Below are positions 14,962 through 22,635 of a stretch of 27,733 nucleotides of DNA, piece after piece. Each line of letters opens with the position of its first letter. Position 1 is the stretch's first letter. The notes under the pieces were generated by a model, which was given only the letters and a program-made list of their open reading frames with translations, did no database searches and was not told where the DNA came from. This DNA is from a virus, in IMG/VR virus record IMGVR_UViG_3300009024_000058, positions 1-27,733 of that record. One strand, written 5' to 3'. Position numbers and translations under genes: made by a program.

Positions 14962-14982
14962 TTTGTTTCCCCTTTCTGTTAT

Positions 14983-15000
14983 GGCAGGGCCATCCCCGCC
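14983..15000 (-). other. Intercistronic hairpin after the AAA+ gene
   Basis: GGCAGGG (14983-14989) pairs with CCCCGCC (14994-15000), seven pairs with one G-U wobble in the leftward RNA and a four-base loop. It starts two bases after the ATPase stop codon and precedes the AAAGGGGAAAC leader of the next gene. Confidence 0.5.
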
Positions 15001-15001
15001 C

Positions 15002-16249
15002 TTATGCGTCGAGCATCAAGGCTTGCTCGGGCGAGACGTTCGCCAGATATGTCAGCCGTGCCGCCGCGTCAGCGCTCATCCCGCCAGCAATCAGCGCCGC
15101 GCCAGCCTCAGAGGCTCGCGGGGTGATCATGACTTTCAGACCGTTTTTCTCGGCGTTTGCCCGAGCGTTCTGTACGCGCTTTGCCCAATCTGCGTTGCCG
15201 CAAATCTTGCGTTCCAGAACCTCGTCGTAAGGCCAGTCGATGCGAGCGCCAAACCGGTCAAGGAATGCCGCGTCAATACGACTGCGACCAACGTATTCAG
15301 CGGTCGGACCTGACCCCCAAGTGTTGCCAGCGGCAAGACAGATGAAATCCGCATGCCGCGTGATCAACTCACCATTCGGCAAGCTCATCATGCCATTGGC
15401 CAGCGCTGCGTTGAGGGCCAGCCGCGCCTCATCACTACCGGCGTCAACCTCATCCAAGAGGATCACACCGCCGCTGCGATACAGGCGAACAAATGGCGTC
15501 TCGTGATAGCGACCGTTCGCGTCAACAAATCCGATCAATTCGTGCGCCATAAGCATGGCACCGTGAAAGTCGAATTCGAGACCGAGAACCTTGGCAAGCT
15601 GCTTGGCGGCGTAGGTCTTGCCGCTACCTGAGGGTCCAGAAATCCAGACATTCAGGGGCGTCCCGTCAGGACCGCGTGACACGGCAATCTGGACAAGGGT
15701 ATCGAAGCGCTTGTGGCGCATCCCCTCGACCTTGCCAATCTCAGCACGGTTCTGATCGACCACCAGCAAAGCCGGTTCCTGACCCTCAAGCGCGGTCAGG
15801 CGGTCGCGCAGTGTTGCGGTCGCCTTGATGACAGCGGCCTCAAGCGCGGCCTGATCAAGCTTTGGCGACAGGAGCGCCTCAAGCATTTCAAGCTTGCTCG
15901 CGGCATCACCGCTGAGGGCTTTAACCGGAGCCTCGACCGGAGCCTCGACCGGAGCCTCGACCGGAGCCTCGACTTCGGCCTCATCATCCCACGCAGCTTC
16001 CAGCGCAGCTTCAAGATCAGCTTCAAGATCAGCAATGTCGGCCTTAGCTGGTTTCGCTTTGTTAACCGGGTCAAGGTGATCAATCTTGATCGACCATTCC
16101 TCGGCCAAGTTGAACATATCCGAGACCGTCAGCTTTGCGCTGTTGGTATCGTTCGCGATACGCCAAGCTTTCCAACGCGGATGCTTGACGATGGACGAGC
16201 GCAACTCGCTGCGAGTTTCGTTCGTCAGTTTGAAATGTGGAGCGTTCAT
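15002..16249 (-). CDS. MoxR/CobS-like AAA+ ATPase
   Basis: A 415-residue AAA+ protein of the AAA_5 (MoxR/CobS) type. An N-terminal helical domain (1-60) is followed by an acidic linker with four EAPV repeats (about 94-109), then the ATPase: Walker A GPSGSGKT (205-212), Walker B VILLDEVD (262-269), sensor 1 CLAAGNTWG, and an arginine-finger region RSRIDAAFLDRFG. Relatives remodel partner proteins, often together with a VWA-domain protein, and the next gene may be such a partner. In phages the role is unknown. The AAAGGGGAAC leader lies upstream of ATG 16249, which overlaps the preceding stop by ATGA. Confidence 0.85.
   Translation of the reverse strand: MNAPHFKLTNETRSELRSSIVKHPRWKAWRIANDTNSAKLTVSDMFNLAEEWSIKIDHLDPVNKAKPAKADIADLEADLEAALEAAWDDEAEVEAPVEAPVEAPVEAPVKALSGDAASKLEMLEALLSPKLDQAALEAAVIKATATLRDRLTALEGQEPALLVVDQNRAEIGKVEGMRHKRFDTLVQIAVSRGPDGTPLNVWISGPSGSGKTYAAKQLAKVLGLEFDFHGAMLMAHELIGFVDANGRYHETPFVRLYRSGGVILLDEVDAGSDEARLALNAALANGMMSLPNGELITRHADFICLAAGNTWGSGPTAEYVGRSRIDAAFLDRFGARIDWPYDEVLERKICGNADWAKRVQNARANAEKNGLKVMITPRASEAGAALIAGGMSADAAARLTYLANVSPEQALMLDA
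15924..15971 (-). repeat. Four perfect 12-bp tandem repeats encoding (EAPV)4 in the AAA+ linker
   Basis: ACCGGAGCCTCG is repeated four times without change. The unit is a multiple of three, so copy-number change alters linker length without frameshift. It is a small in-frame minisatellite likely to vary among related phages. Confidence 0.9.
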
Positions 16250-16566
16250 GCTTGTTCCCCTTTCATGTTGAATTGACCGGGCGCTGGAAAGGTGCGCCCG
16301 AGTGCAATCGCGGTGCCTTTGGCGAGGCTGACAGACCAGACAAGGCCAGTTTCGGCCTCAAGGAAGTCAGCCATCGCTTGGCGTGTCGTCGGCGTCGGGT
16401 AGCCACAGGTATCAAGGGTGACGTTGTCACCCTCGACCTGCACAATCCGGTGGCCGTGAAGGAAGCAATCTAGCCTACCCTCAACCCGGCTGACAGCGCG
16501 ATTGTTCCCGACAGTCACGCGCCGCTCACCGGCGGCGCGAAACTTTCTCATGTCGATCTTGGCCAT
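16246..16566 (-). CDS. Hypothetical protein, 106 residues
   Basis: A basic, probably beta-rich protein upstream of the AAA+ gene and overlapping it by ATGA. Its N-terminus (MAKIDMRKFRAAGERRV) is strongly basic. The motif HGHRIVQVEGDNVTLDTCGYPTPTTRQAMADFL is typical of small phage proteins of unknown role found in such cassettes; no function is assigned. The coupling with the ATPase may reflect a shared pathway. Confidence 0.55.
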   Translation of the reverse strand: MAKIDMRKFRAAGERRVTVGNNRAVSRVEGRLDCFLHGHRIVQVEGDNVTLDTCGYPTPTTRQAMADFLEAETGLVWSVSLAKGTAIALGRTFPAPGQFNMKGEQA

Positions 16567-16567
16567 A

Positions 16568-16828
16568 TCAGTCCCCTTTCATATAGATTTCGATCCCAAG
16601 CTCGGACACCGCAAGAGCGGCAGTCAGATAGCTGTCAACGCGGGCCATATCGACATGACGCGCGGCCTCAGGATTGGATGAGGTCTGATAGTTACGACCG
16701 TGCATAACCTCAGACCGCATGGTGGCGAGAGCCTCAGTCAGAGCGTTCGCAGCGGCGTGAACCGCGCGACCATGACGCTTGAATGTCTCTGGCGTGTCGC
16801 CGTTACGATTTGGTTTTGCATTGAGCAT
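16568..16828 (-). CDS. Hypothetical protein, 86 residues
   Basis: The ATG at 16828 is preferred because a full AAAGGGGAACC leader precedes it; a longer frame to 16882 overlaps the previous gene and lacks a site. The protein is largely helical (Ala/Glu-rich centre with HAAANALTEALATMRSE) and soluble. No family is recognised. It ends one base before the start of the next gene. Confidence 0.55.
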   Translation of the reverse strand: MLNAKPNRNGDTPETFKRHGRAVHAAANALTEALATMRSEVMHGRNYQTSSNPEAARHVDMARVDSYLTAALAVSELGIEIYMKGD

Positions 16829-16844
16829 GTGGTTCCCCTTTCGA

Positions 16845-17147
16845 TTAGGTAAAGCAAACGATTGTCGTGGCATCATCGCCACTCACACGGATTTCAGTCC
16901 AGCGCGTCGAGCCGCTGGCATTCTTGACGAACTCAACGCCGGTGATGCCGTGCATGGTTCCGTACACTGCCGAAACATCGCAGTCCCGCACGGGAAGGCT
17001 CAGGTTCAAATCCGCCTCACTGAAAAGCGTGAATTCAGACACGCCCTGCGAAGTGTGTACGTTGATGACTTGCGAGATCGTGCCACCGCTCAAAGTGCGG
17101 GGCGGCGACATTGTGATTTCGGTTACATTGTGAATAGAAAGTTGCAT
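16845..17147 (-). CDS. Hypothetical beta-rich protein, 100 residues
   Basis: The start at 17147 has the AAAAGGGGAACC leader. The sequence alternates hydrophobic and polar residues (MQLSIHNVTEITM, VINVHTSQGVSEFTLF, ADLNLSLPV), which suggests a small beta-sandwich or barrel. No family is recognised and no signal peptide or membrane segment is visible. Confidence 0.55.
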   Translation of the reverse strand: MQLSIHNVTEITMSPPRTLSGGTISQVINVHTSQGVSEFTLFSEADLNLSLPVRDCDVSAVYGTMHGITGVEFVKNASGSTRWTEIRVSGDDATTIVCFT

Positions 17148-17176
17148 TTGGTTCCCCTTTTTTCAAATCTCATCAG

Positions 17177-17193
17177 ACCGGGTTTGACCCGGT
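17177..17193 (-). other. Intercistronic hairpin ACCGGG / CCCGGT
   Basis: A perfect six-bp stem with a five-base loop (TTTGA on the plus strand) between the genes at 17220 and 17147. It lies 14 bases ahead of the A-rich AAAAAAGGGGAACC leader of the downstream gene and lacks a following U-run on the leftward message, so it is more likely a processing or stability hairpin than a terminator. Confidence 0.45.
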
Positions 17194-17219
17194 GACGCCC
17201 CCGAAGGGACGTTTCGATT

Positions 17220-17423
17220 TTAGCGCAGTCGCGCGGCTTCATACATGAGGTTGGCCCGCTTAACGGCCAACAGAACCGCGCTTTTGCGGGGCGTCACGCC
17301 GAATTCATCGGCGGCATATTCCGCAGCAACTCGCGGCATGTCACGGCGCTCGCCGCTGACCATAAAGGTCTCATATGCGGCGTGAGCCATGTCATCAATT
17401 TGGGTTTCTGTAAGGTAGGTCAT
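17220..17423 (-). CDS. Hypothetical small helical protein, 67 residues
   Basis: The product (MTYLTETQIDDMAHAAYE at the start) is predicted to be all helical and soluble, with no recognised family. An AAAGGGACTAA leader supports the ATG at 17423. A hairpin at 17437-17452 directly precedes this leader. Confidence 0.55.
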   Translation of the reverse strand: MTYLTETQIDDMAHAAYETFMVSGERRDMPRVAAEYAADEFGVTPRKSAVLLAVKRANLMYEAARLR

Positions 17424-17436
17424 TTAGTCCCTTTCT

Positions 17437-17452
17437 GGGGGCCGAAGCCCCC
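17437..17452 (-). other. Hairpin with a UUCG tetraloop ahead of a gene leader
   Basis: GGGGGC and GCCCCC enclose CGAA on the plus strand, which is UUCG in the leftward RNA, an exceptionally stable tetraloop. It lies between the stop at 17458 and the AAAGGG leader of the next gene. A stable intercistronic hairpin can protect the upstream message or partly terminate it. Confidence 0.6.
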
Positions 17453-17457
17453 GGCCA

Positions 17458-17628
17458 TTAAGCGGCAAGACGGTCCATTTCAGCCTTAGCGGCACGAACC
17501 TCAACTTCGTCGGCGTCACCGCGCTTAAACATGGTCAGCAGACGGTTAAATTCGGTTGCGGCCTTGTCACTAGCAACCAGACGCTCGACTTCGAGCTTAA
17601 ACTCGGTAGCACTGTTCAGATTACACAT
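17458..17628 (-). CDS. Small acidic protein, 56 residues, first gene of the leftward accessory block
   Basis: A short gene with ATG at 17628, AAAGGGG eight bases upstream, and a TAA stop at 17458-17460. The product begins MCNLNSATEFKLEVERLV and is probably a single amphipathic helical hairpin rich in Ala, Glu, Asp and Arg. The good leader, the hairpin directly after it and the first-in-operon position support it as real. No family is recognised. Confidence 0.6.
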   Translation of the reverse strand: MCNLNSATEFKLEVERLVASDKAATEFNRLLTMFKRGDADEVEVRAAKAEMDRLAA

Positions 17629-17871
17629 AACAAGTCCCCTTTCGTTTCGGCCCTGCGATGGGCGCTCATCAGTGACCCCGCTTCAGGGTCATACGAGTGT
17701 CTGTCTCAAACCAGTCCGGTGGTGCAGCGTCGTCCAAGTGCGATGCGGTCCTGCGTTAGTGGGATGTGCGGCTTACATTCTATGCGCCCACCCCAACCCC
17801 GTCCTAGAGATCAGTTGGCCCTTATGCTTGGGGGGTCCGTCCCGTGAGGCTCTTCTGTGTGCCTCAATACT

Positions 17872-17899
17872 GATATATGCAGGTTTTTGCTGCTTTCAA
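17872..17899 (-). promoter_or_regulatory. Putative leftward promoter for the accessory block
   Basis: On the minus strand TTGAAA (17894-17899), a 16-base spacer and TATATC (17872-17877). The predicted start near 17865 would give a leader of about 240 bases containing a TGACCC/GGGTCA hairpin before the first gene at 17628. Confidence 0.4.
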
Positions 17900-17975
17900 T
17901 AGATTATGAGAATAAATCGTATAACCCACTGAAATCATTGAATGTTGTTCGTGACAGAAATGACCCCAAAAACAC

Positions 17976-18055
17976 CCCTGACACGAGAAAACCCTTATTT
18001 TTATGACGCTGACAACCCTGACAGCCGGCTAAAACCCCCTGACACGGCCCTGACA
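17976..18055. repeat. Four CCCTGACA direct repeats (iteron-like)
   Basis: Exact copies start at 17976, 18016, 18037 and 18048, with a partial GCTGACA near 18008, all in the same orientation and within 80 bases. They lie between an A+T-rich segment and the C-run array in the gap upstream of the terminase genes. Confidence 0.75.
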
Positions 18056-18076
18056 GGGTGGCGATGACAGAAGTAT

Positions 18077-18126
18077 CCCCCCCATGTCCCCCCGCATGTC
18101 CCCCGCATGTCCCCCGTGTCCCCCCC
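18077..18126. repeat. Five-fold C-run array with G-quadruplex potential on the minus strand
   Basis: C-runs of 7, 6, 5, 5 and 7 bases are separated by ATGT, GCATGT, GCATGT and GTGT. On the minus strand these are five G-tracts with four- to six-base loops, well beyond the usual four-tract quadruplex rule. The spacer regularity (repeat unit near CCCCCGCATGT) argues for function. The array is about 165 bases upstream of the small terminase start. Confidence 0.8.
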
Positions 18127-18290
18127 GATATGTAGGAACGCACCCGCTGTTGTCATGGCAAGGTGTCATCGGTAATGTCCCCGCCAAGCCAGTTGCAATC
18201 CTCAGTGCGTGATTGGCTCAAGGCGGGTCGGGGCCTTTCCTCCCTTTTGTGCCTCGACCCGCAGCGCTGGACAGCGAAAGGACAGACCGG

Positions 18291-18818
18291 ATGGTCAAGA
18301 TGATCAAGAACGCGCCACGTCAGCGCAAGGTCACAGCACCAATGGGCGACGCCGACTTTGGCACCAAGCTCAATGGCGAGGAAAAGATCAAACCCGGCAG
18401 AGACCAGATAGCCGCGCTGGATGATCAGGAATTCCAGCAAGTAATCCGCATGTGTCGGTGGCAAGCCTCAGCCGAGGAAGTGCGCGATGTGATGCAACTC
18501 ACACAGCAAACACTTGAGGCGCTTTGCAAGAAACATGGGTTTCCGTCCTTCAGGTCAGTTTACCTAAAATACAGTGCTGGCGGGCGGATGAGCTTGCGCC
18601 GGGCGCAGTATGCAGCGGCTATATATGACCGCAATCCGGCCATGCTTATATGGCTCGGAAAACAGCACTTGGATCAGGCTGACAAGAAGCACGTTATCAA
18701 TGAGAACATCGAAAAGCTGACGGTAGACCCGAGCAAGCTTTCGGATGAGACCCTGAAGGAAATCGTGGACAACGCTGAGGTCATCGACCTTGAGGCCAGC
18801 GAGTACAGTGAGGACTGA
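18291..18818 (+). CDS. Terminase small subunit, putative
   Basis: The 175-residue protein starts at ATG 18291, with AAAGGA eight bases upstream; the frame is open further upstream but without a good site. The N-terminus is basic. The middle has a helix-turn-helix-like stretch (ASAEEVRDVMQLTQQTLEALCKKHG) and a conserved-looking MSLRRAQ...PAMLIWLGKQHL segment seen in phage small terminases. These proteins bind the packaging site and load the large subunit. The gene directly precedes the large subunit with a TGATG overlap, which carries most of the weight. Confidence 0.75.
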   Translation: MVKMIKNAPRQRKVTAPMGDADFGTKLNGEEKIKPGRDQIAALDDQEFQQVIRMCRWQASAEEVRDVMQLTQQTLEALCKKHGFPSFRSVYLKYSAGGRMSLRRAQYAAAIYDRNPAMLIWLGKQHLDQADKKHVINENIEKLTVDPSKLSDETLKEIVDNAEVIDLEASEYSED

Positions 18819-20245
18819 TGCGGCTGACACCTCAGGACATTGTTGCCGCCGAAAAGGAAATGTGCAGTCGGTCTCTGTCATACTTCCTCAAGAGGGGCTG
18901 GCCCGTGATCGACCCCGGTCAGACCTACCTGCACGGATGGCACATGGATGCGATGGCAGAACACCTTGAGGCGGCGGTTGACGGGAAGATCAGCCGACTG
19001 TTGATCAACATCCCGCCGGGAACCTCGAAGTCCTCAATGGTCGGCGTGTTTTTTCCCGCGTGGCTATGGGGGCCGAAAGGTATGCCTCACTCGCGCATCC
19101 TGTCAGCCTCACATGAACAGGACTTGGCGATAAGGGATAACAGGAAGTCCCGGCTATTGATCGAAAGCGACTGGTATCAATCCCGCTGGCCAGTGCAGAT
19201 GACAAGCGACCAGAACGAGAAACGGTACTTCGAGAATGACAAGCGCGGGTTCCGTCAGGCGAGCGCAGTCAAGGGCATGACAGGCAAGCGTGGCGACTTT
19301 GTGATCTGGGATGATCCCCTGTCACCTGAGAAAGCCTACTCTGACGTTGAGCGCGAGACCGCGAACCGGGTATTCTCTGAGACCCTGCCACTGCGCCTGA
19401 ATAATCCCGATAGCTCGGTGATCATCATTGTCATGCAGCGACTGCACGAGGGCGACGTGTCAGGCTACATCCTCGAGAACGACTTTGGGTATGAGCATTT
19501 GATGTTGCCGATGGAATACGAACCTGATCGGGCGCGTACCACCTCTATCGGGTTCAAAGACCCAAGGACCAAAGAGGGCGAGCTTCTTATGCCGGATCGG
19601 TTCAGCCGCAAGACGGTTGAGCGCGACAAGAAAGTTCTGGGTCCGTTCGCACATGCTGGCCAGTATCAGCAAAGGCCAGCGCCACGAGAGGGTGGCCTGT
19701 TCAAGCCCCACAAGATGGAAGTGATCCAAGCGCCGCCGGTCTGCGTCAGAGAGGTCAGGGGGTGGGACTTGGCCGCGACCGCTGATGTGAGCGCCGCAAG
19801 GACCGCCGGGGTTCGCATCGGTCGGCTACCTGACGGACGAACGGTTATTGTCGATGTGGTGAAAGGTCAGCTCGGCCCGGCGGATGTTACGGCCCTGATC
19901 AAGAACACCGCTGCCATAGATGGCCGGGGGGTCGAAGGCTCGCTGCCACAAGACCCCGGTCAGGCCGGTAAAGCTCAGGTCCAGTCGCTACTGGCGAGCT
20001 TGGCAGGATTGGTTTATCGCGCTACACCGGAGACTGGTGACAAGGTGACAAGGGCGACACCTCTTGCAGCTCAGATTGACGCGGGGAATGTTTTGCTTGT
20101 CAAAGGGGATTGGAACCGCGATTTTATTAATGAGCTTGCAAGTTTTCCGTCTGGCAAATTTGCTGACCAAGTTGATGCGGCCTCAAGGGCGTTCATGGCC
20201 CTGACATTGGCACCGCCGCGAGCCAAGCAAGGAAGGCAACGATGA
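18818..20245 (+). CDS. Terminase large subunit (ATPase and nuclease)
   Basis: A complete 475-residue DNA-packaging motor. ATPase: Walker A-like IPPGTSKS (residues 65-72), Walker B FVIWDDP (161-167) and coupling motif VIIIVMQRLHEGD (201-213). The RNase H-like nuclease has acidic residues Asp317 (RGWDLAATAD), Asp379 (LPQDPGQ) and Asp450/Asp453 (KFADQVDAASRAF). It translocates DNA into proheads and cuts it to length. It resembles TIGR01630-type terminases. The start overlaps the small-subunit stop (TGATG) and its end overlaps the portal start (ATGA). Confidence 0.92.
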   Translation: MRLTPQDIVAAEKEMCSRSLSYFLKRGWPVIDPGQTYLHGWHMDAMAEHLEAAVDGKISRLLINIPPGTSKSSMVGVFFPAWLWGPKGMPHSRILSASHEQDLAIRDNRKSRLLIESDWYQSRWPVQMTSDQNEKRYFENDKRGFRQASAVKGMTGKRGDFVIWDDPLSPEKAYSDVERETANRVFSETLPLRLNNPDSSVIIIVMQRLHEGDVSGYILENDFGYEHLMLPMEYEPDRARTTSIGFKDPRTKEGELLMPDRFSRKTVERDKKVLGPFAHAGQYQQRPAPREGGLFKPHKMEVIQAPPVCVREVRGWDLAATADVSAARTAGVRIGRLPDGRTVIVDVVKGQLGPADVTALIKNTAAIDGRGVEGSLPQDPGQAGKAQVQSLLASLAGLVYRATPETGDKVTRATPLAAQIDAGNVLLVKGDWNRDFINELASFPSGKFADQVDAASRAFMALTLAPPRAKQGRQR

Positions 20246-21735
20246 AAAACCCAAGCACTCCGTCCCGCGATCATGTGGCAATGGCTCCCTATTGGTCTAA
20301 GGTCTCGGCAATCATGGGGGGTGTTGAGGTTATGCGGACGCGCCCTGATTATCTGCCACAATTCCCTGACGAGGATGACAAGGCATATGAATTTCGGCGC
20401 AAGAATGCTCGGATGACAAACGTGTACCGGGACATTGTTGAGAACTTGGCGCAGCGGCCATTCTCGGCTGAGGTTGTCTTGAGCGAGGACACGCCGGAAA
20501 AGTTCATCGAATTCTCTGACAACGTGGACGGGCGCGGATCATCAATTCACAGCTTCGCCGGTGATGTTTTCTTTGCCGGGATCAATTCATCCATCGACTG
20601 GATTTTAGTGGACTATTCGAGCAACGAAAAGCTACCCGCTGACGCCAGCGTCGAGGATGAGCGCATCGCCGGGGTTCGACCGTTCTGGGTCAGATACCCG
20701 GCGGAGAGCGTCATCGCGGTTCGCTCACAGGTTATCGCCGGGGTCGAGCAGATTGTTCACGCGCGGCTGATGGAAGTCGAAACCGTGATGAGTGATGACT
20801 TCGAAGAGACAGAGGTCAAGCAGGTCCGCGTGTTCAACCGTGAAGTGCTTGATGATGTGGCGGTGGGCAAGCCAACTTTCGAGCTTTGGCGCGAGGTCAA
20901 GGATCGACCCGACAAATGGGAGCTATTCCAGCCCGCTCGGGCGATGACGATTGACGAAATCCCCCTTGTGCCGTTCGCGACCGGGCGGCGTATCGGATCG
21001 TCGTGGACTATGCACCCACCCATGCGTGACGCGGCTGACTTGCAGGTTGAGCTATTCCAGCAGGAAAGCGCCCTCAAGAATATATGGACGTTGACAGGGT
21101 TCCCGATGTTGTCAGCCAATGGGATCGACCCCGAGGTTGATGGTTCTGGCGAGCCTGTTCCCATTCGCGTTTCACCTCATACCGTCCTGTACGGCGGGGT
21201 CGGCGCAAGCGGCACGGCTGGATCATGGGGATACATCGAGCCAAACTCTCAATCGCTCCGGTTCTTGGCTGACAATATCAAGGACACAATCAGGGAATTG
21301 CGCGAGCTAGGGCGACAGCCCCTGACAGCGCAGTCTGGAAACCTGACGGTCGTGACAACCGCCTTTGCCGCCCAAAAGGGCAATGCTGCCATTCAGGCAT
21401 GGGCGCTGAACCTCAAAGCGGCGCTCGAACGCTGCCTTACGCTCACGGGCAAATGGGTCAAAGAGGAATTCTCTGGTGACGTTGTGATCGACACTGAATT
21501 CGACCTTGGATATGGCGATGATGAGAGCTTTGCCCATGTCCTGACAATGGCGACAGCCGCCGTGCCTATGATTTCAACCGCCGCCGCCATTAGAGAGGCC
21601 GTGCGCCGGGGAATTCTGGACCGGAGCTTTAGGAAAGATGAGGATGAATTGGAACTTCTGGATGAGGAGGCTTCCGATGACGAAGTGCTGCCTAATAAGG
21701 GCAACATCACAGCGCTCGGACGTGCGCGAAAATGA
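20242..21735 (+). CDS. Portal protein (DUF4055-like)
   Basis: The 497-residue protein directly after the large terminase has the features of DUF4055 portals: an N-terminal YLPQFPDEDDKAYEFRRKNA segment where the chain enters the ring, a central wing region (FWVRYPAESVI), and a long C-terminal helix (NIKDTIRELRELGRQPL) before an acidic tail. A dodecameric ring at one vertex forms the channel for DNA and the tail attachment point. Identification rests on family resemblance plus position; the ATG overlaps the terminase stop. Confidence 0.78.
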   Translation: MKNPSTPSRDHVAMAPYWSKVSAIMGGVEVMRTRPDYLPQFPDEDDKAYEFRRKNARMTNVYRDIVENLAQRPFSAEVVLSEDTPEKFIEFSDNVDGRGSSIHSFAGDVFFAGINSSIDWILVDYSSNEKLPADASVEDERIAGVRPFWVRYPAESVIAVRSQVIAGVEQIVHARLMEVETVMSDDFEETEVKQVRVFNREVLDDVAVGKPTFELWREVKDRPDKWELFQPARAMTIDEIPLVPFATGRRIGSSWTMHPPMRDAADLQVELFQQESALKNIWTLTGFPMLSANGIDPEVDGSGEPVPIRVSPHTVLYGGVGASGTAGSWGYIEPNSQSLRFLADNIKDTIRELRELGRQPLTAQSGNLTVVTTAFAAQKGNAAIQAWALNLKAALERCLTLTGKWVKEEFSGDVVIDTEFDLGYGDDESFAHVLTMATAAVPMISTAAAIREAVRRGILDRSFRKDEDELELLDEEASDDEVLPNKGNITALGRARK

Positions 21736-21759
21736 CCGGATGGTCAAGGAGAATGAAAA

Positions 21760-22542
21760 ATGTCCTTTGAACTGAAAACTTTCGAAACCGATGGTAAAGT
21801 CTATGCCGAACTGCGGGATGGAAAACCAATCTACATGAATGCTGGCAAGGAGGTCGCCCTCGACCCACCCGGTATGCACCAGAAGATCATTGATCTGGGC
21901 GTCGAGAACAAGACGCGCCGGGAAGAGGCCGCTGCCTCACAGACCGCTCTGGAAGCCTTTGGCGATCTGGACCCTGCCGCCGCTCGCAAGGCTCTTGAAA
22001 CCATGTCGAACCTTGATGACAAGAAGCTGGTCGATGCTGGCGAAGTCGAGCGCGTCAAGGCAGAGGTGATCAAGGCCGTAGAGGACAAGTACAAGCCAGT
22101 CGTGGCCGAGAACGAAACCCTCAAGGCCAGCTTGCGCACCGAAAAGATCACGGGCGCTTTCAGCCGGTCTGAATACCTGCGCGAAAAGGTATCCCTTCCC
22201 GCTGACATGATCGAAGCAATCTTTGGTGGCAATTTCAGCTTGGATGAAACTGGCGGGATGGTCTCGAAAGATGGAAACGGGAATGCGATCTATTCACCGG
22301 AAAACCCCGGCGAGGCCGCGTCCTTTGATGAGGCAATTGAACACCTGATTTCAAGCCACTCGGGCCGTGACAAGATGCTGCGCGGGGCCAATCAAAACGG
22401 CTCGCAAGCACCGGGCGGTGGCAACGGTAGCGGTTCAAACGGAAAAACCATGACACGCGGCGAATTTGACAAGCTCGCCATGTCCGATCCCGCCGCCGCT
22501 CAAAAGGCTCTTGTCAGCGACGGCATGACTGTGGTTGATTAA
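21760..22542 (+). CDS. Putative capsid scaffolding protein
   Basis: The 260-residue acidic protein lies between portal and major capsid genes, the standard place for a scaffold. The middle (about residues 40-130) is a long charged helix with coiled-coil character (RVKAEVIKAVEDKY), the C-terminus has a Gly/Ser/Asn-rich linker (GGGNGSGSNG, about 220-229) and a short helical end that could bind coat protein. A ribosome-binding site (AAGGAG) precedes ATG 21760. It resembles DUF6651-type phage proteins. Function is inferred from position and shape. Confidence 0.6.
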   Translation: MSFELKTFETDGKVYAELRDGKPIYMNAGKEVALDPPGMHQKIIDLGVENKTRREEAAASQTALEAFGDLDPAAARKALETMSNLDDKKLVDAGEVERVKAEVIKAVEDKYKPVVAENETLKASLRTEKITGAFSRSEYLREKVSLPADMIEAIFGGNFSLDETGGMVSKDGNGNAIYSPENPGEAASFDEAIEHLISSHSGRDKMLRGANQNGSQAPGGGNGSGSNGKTMTRGEFDKLAMSDPAAAQKALVSDGMTVVD

Positions 22543-22635
22543 GGGCCATTAAAGCGAACGGACGTTTGCGAAAATTGAAGGTCGGACGGCCAGCACCGCC
22601 TTGACAGGCAAACCCTCAAAATAGGAGACATGGAA

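Larger units (their letters stand above)
17629..18290. promoter_or_regulatory. 660-base control region between divergent blocks (candidate origin and/or packaging site)
   Basis: No convincing gene on either strand. From left to right it holds: a hairpin TGACCC/GGGTCA (about 17672-17690); a likely leftward promoter (see 17872-17899); an A+T-rich stretch (about 17880-17945) with TATAAC at 17920; four CCCTGACA repeats (17976-18055); and a C-run array (18077-18126). An A+T-rich segment beside iterated repeats is typical of phage origins, and repeats upstream of terS are typical of packaging sites; the sequence alone cannot choose. Confidence 0.55.

Noticed and set aside
18077-18126. A CRISPR array
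   Set aside because: The repeat unit is about 11 bases and the spacers are 4-6 bases and nearly identical; there are no unique spacers and no cas genes.
17904-18143. A leftward 79-codon frame crossing the C-run array and the CCCTGACA repeats (GTG start)
   Set aside because: Its Gly-rich stretch is produced by the G-runs, it has no ribosome-binding site, and the region has clear repeat and promoter-like structure. A real gene is unlikely.
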